Shown in pieces: positions 62,724-64,000 of a stretch of DNA of 64,000 nucleotides. Numbering within the stretch: position 1 is the stretch's first letter; the number at the start of each line of letters is the position of its first letter. The translations under genes and the position numbers were made by a program. Under the pieces are notes generated by a model, which saw only the letters and a list, made by a program, of their open reading frames with translations, did no database searches and was not told the DNA's origin. The stretch lies in the NCBI GenBank assembly GCA_016194905.1, contig JACQAP010000005.1, positions 269,114 through 333,113 of the forward strand, given 5' to 3'. This DNA is from Betaproteobacteria bacterium (GTDB taxonomy: Bacteria > Pseudomonadota > Gammaproteobacteria > Burkholderiales > JACQAP01).

Positions 62724-63006
62724 TCGAAATCCGCCCCGAAACTTATAATCTATGATGTTTTTCAGATAATAAATCCCGACGTACGATACAGCCCCGGCGA
62801 GATTTCCTGCGGCCATGGCCAAACTGCGGTGTCCACGGTCAAAACAGTAAGCAACATATCAAAAATAAATTCAAAAATCAAGGAGTAAGGGAAGACTTTC
62901 AATAAGTCCTTGAACTTTAATGCCTGGCGCATTCATTCTCTGCATATTTCCTATAGAAATATCATGCAACCAACGGCGAGTACACGCAAATCTTGAGGTA
63001 TGCGCC
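62724..63006. other. A+T-richer intergenic region between pbpG and the ABC exporter gene
   Basis: About 280 bases, visibly richer in A and T than the genes. It should hold the pbpG promoter. I see no terminator hairpin for the exporter gene and no convincing ORF; TTATAATCTATGATG near 62741 may contain promoter hexamers on the minus strand but I cannot assign them. Confidence 0.35.
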
Positions 63007-64000
63007 TCAGGCGACGCCCACAGTCAGCGCCACCAATTCTCCAACCCTTTCTTCCTCCTGCTGCAAGGCCCACATGTGGGCATAGGTGCCGGCCTGCCCG
63101 AGAAGATCACGATGACTTCCGCGTTCAACGATGCGCCCCGACTCCATGACGAGGATCTGGTCGGCATCGATGATGGTCGACAGGCGATGGGCAATGGTCA
63201 GCGTGGTGCGACTGGCGGAGATGCGCTTCAGTTCGGCCTGGATGGCCTTCTCCGACTTCGAATCGAGGGCAGAGGTCGCCTCATCGAAAATCAGGATCTT
63301 CGGATTCTTGAGCAGGGCGCGGGCAATGGCGACACGCTGCTTTTCACCGCCCGAGAGCTTCAGGCCGCGCTCGCCCACCATGGTCTCGTAATTGTCGGGC
63401 AGGGATTCGATCAAATCATGAATATGCGCTGAACGCGCTGCATCCATGACCTGATCGCGCGTCGCCAGCGGATCGCCGTAGGCGATATTGTAGTAGATCG
63501 TATCGTTGAACAGCACGGTGTCCTGCGGAACGATCCCGATCACCGCGCGCAGGCTCCTCTGCGTCACGTCCCGGATTTCGATGCCGTTGATCGTAATCCG
63601 CCCGCCGCTCACGTCGTAGAAACGAAACAACAGTCGCGCCAGGGTGGATTTGCCCGATCCGCTCGCACCCACCACGGCAACCGTGTGCCCGGCGGGAATC
63701 TCGAAGCTGACTCCGTGCAGAATCGTCCGGCGCGGCTCGTAACTGAAATCCACCTTCTCGAATCTCACGGTCGGCAGATCAGGCGCGAGATCGGTCGCAT
63801 GCGCGGAATCCTGCACTTCGCGGTTCTCCGAAAGCAGCCGGAACATCTTGTCCATGTCGACCAGCGACTGCTTGATTTCCCGGTACACCATGCCCAGAAA
63901 ATTGAGCGGAATGTACAGCTGGATCAGCAGGCCGTTGACCAGCACCAGATCGCCGAGCGTCAGCTTCTGGCCCACCACGCCCTGTGCCGCCAAAATCATC
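63007..64000 (-). CDS. Atm1/ABCB6-type ABC exporter (5' end outside window)
   Basis: C-terminal part, about 330 residues, of a half-size ABC exporter with fused membrane and ATPase domains. [20 protein letters not shown] followed by [18 protein letters not shown] is characteristic of Atm1/HMT1-type transporters of glutathione or persulfide conjugates. The ATPase has Walker [11 protein letters not shown]-loop VPQDTVLF, signature LSGGEKQRV, Walker [13 protein letters not shown] and H-loop IAHRLSTI. Most of the transmembrane domain lies beyond the window edge. Confidence 0.93.
   Translation of the reverse strand, partial: MILAAQGVVGQKLTLGDLVLVNGLLIQLYIPLNFLGMVYREIKQSLVDMDKMFRLLSENREVQDSAHATDLAPDLPTVRFEKVDFSYEPRRTILHGVSFEIPAGHTVAVVGASGSGKSTLARLLFRFYDVSGGRITINGIEIRDVTQRSLRAVIGIVPQDTVLFNDTIYYNIAYGDPLATRDQVMDAARSAHIHDLIESLPDNYETMVGERGLKLSGGEKQRVAIARALLKNPKILIFDEATSALDSKSEKAIQAELKRISASRTTLTIAHRLSTIIDADQILVMESGRIVERGSHRDLLGQAGTYAHMWALQQEEERVGELVALTVGVA

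Overview
The window is GC-rich, densely packed proteobacterial chromosome with about 60 protein genes. Its content fits an environmental betaproteobacterium (Burkholderiales/Rhodocyclales/Nitrosomonadales type). This is inference from gene content: a phasin for polyhydroxyalkanoate granules, RppH, a proS gene coupled to a lytic transglycosylase, full-length HrpA, a DUF2069 protein beside GluQRS, and a large two-subunit indolepyruvate oxidoreductase. There is no rRNA gene, I saw no tRNA gene, and I saw no CRISPR array, insertion sequence or prophage.

Layout. 1-8.7 kb: oxidoreductases (SDR, aldo/keto reductase, quinone reductase), an HD phosphohydrolase, a translationally coupled barnase/barstar pair, rppH, a spermidine synthase-like protein, then proS with a lytic transglycosylase. 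8.7-15.3 kb: a TlpA-like protein, a YihY-family membrane protein, a wrbA-hugZ-DUF2069-gluQRS run, a YafJ-type amidotransferase, an O-methyltransferase and a phasin. 15.6-22.8 kb: an ECF sigma factor with an anti-sigma-like partner, a CinA-like protein, a marR-cytochrome b561-yceI-yceI operon, a beta-barrel-like protein, a small lipoprotein and a CBS protein. 22.9-26.7 kb: iorA-iorB.

27-36.9 kb is the accessory-looking part. A 1138-residue SARP/AAA-type regulator is followed by an exported thioredoxin-like protein, a lone DsbD-alpha-like domain, an ArsM-like methyltransferase and an exported truncated hemoglobin. The thioredoxin and methyltransferase genes carry nearly the same two-block DNA element at the same distance from their start codons, so this looks like a small co-regulated system of unknown purpose. 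After it come a BBE-type flavoprotein, a decayed VapC fragment, an intact HI1419/HI1420-type toxin-antitoxin pair with a visible promoter and operator, and an orphan A+T-richer gene.

36.9-50 kb: hrpA, then a surface-attachment module on one strand. A PAS histidine kinase and a NarL-type regulator lie upstream of an archaic (Csu-like) chaperone-usher operon whose last gene encodes a GAF-GAF-degenerate GGDEF-EAL protein. 50-64 kb: a lipoprotein, a frameshifted DUF4160 gene with DUF2442, an amidase, a D-2-hydroxyacid dehydrogenase, an ion transporter, a YbdK ligase coupled to a Kef-like antiporter, lutABC-type lactate oxidation genes opposite an IclR regulator, a PBP7-like endopeptidase, and the end of an Atm1-type ABC exporter cut by the window edge.
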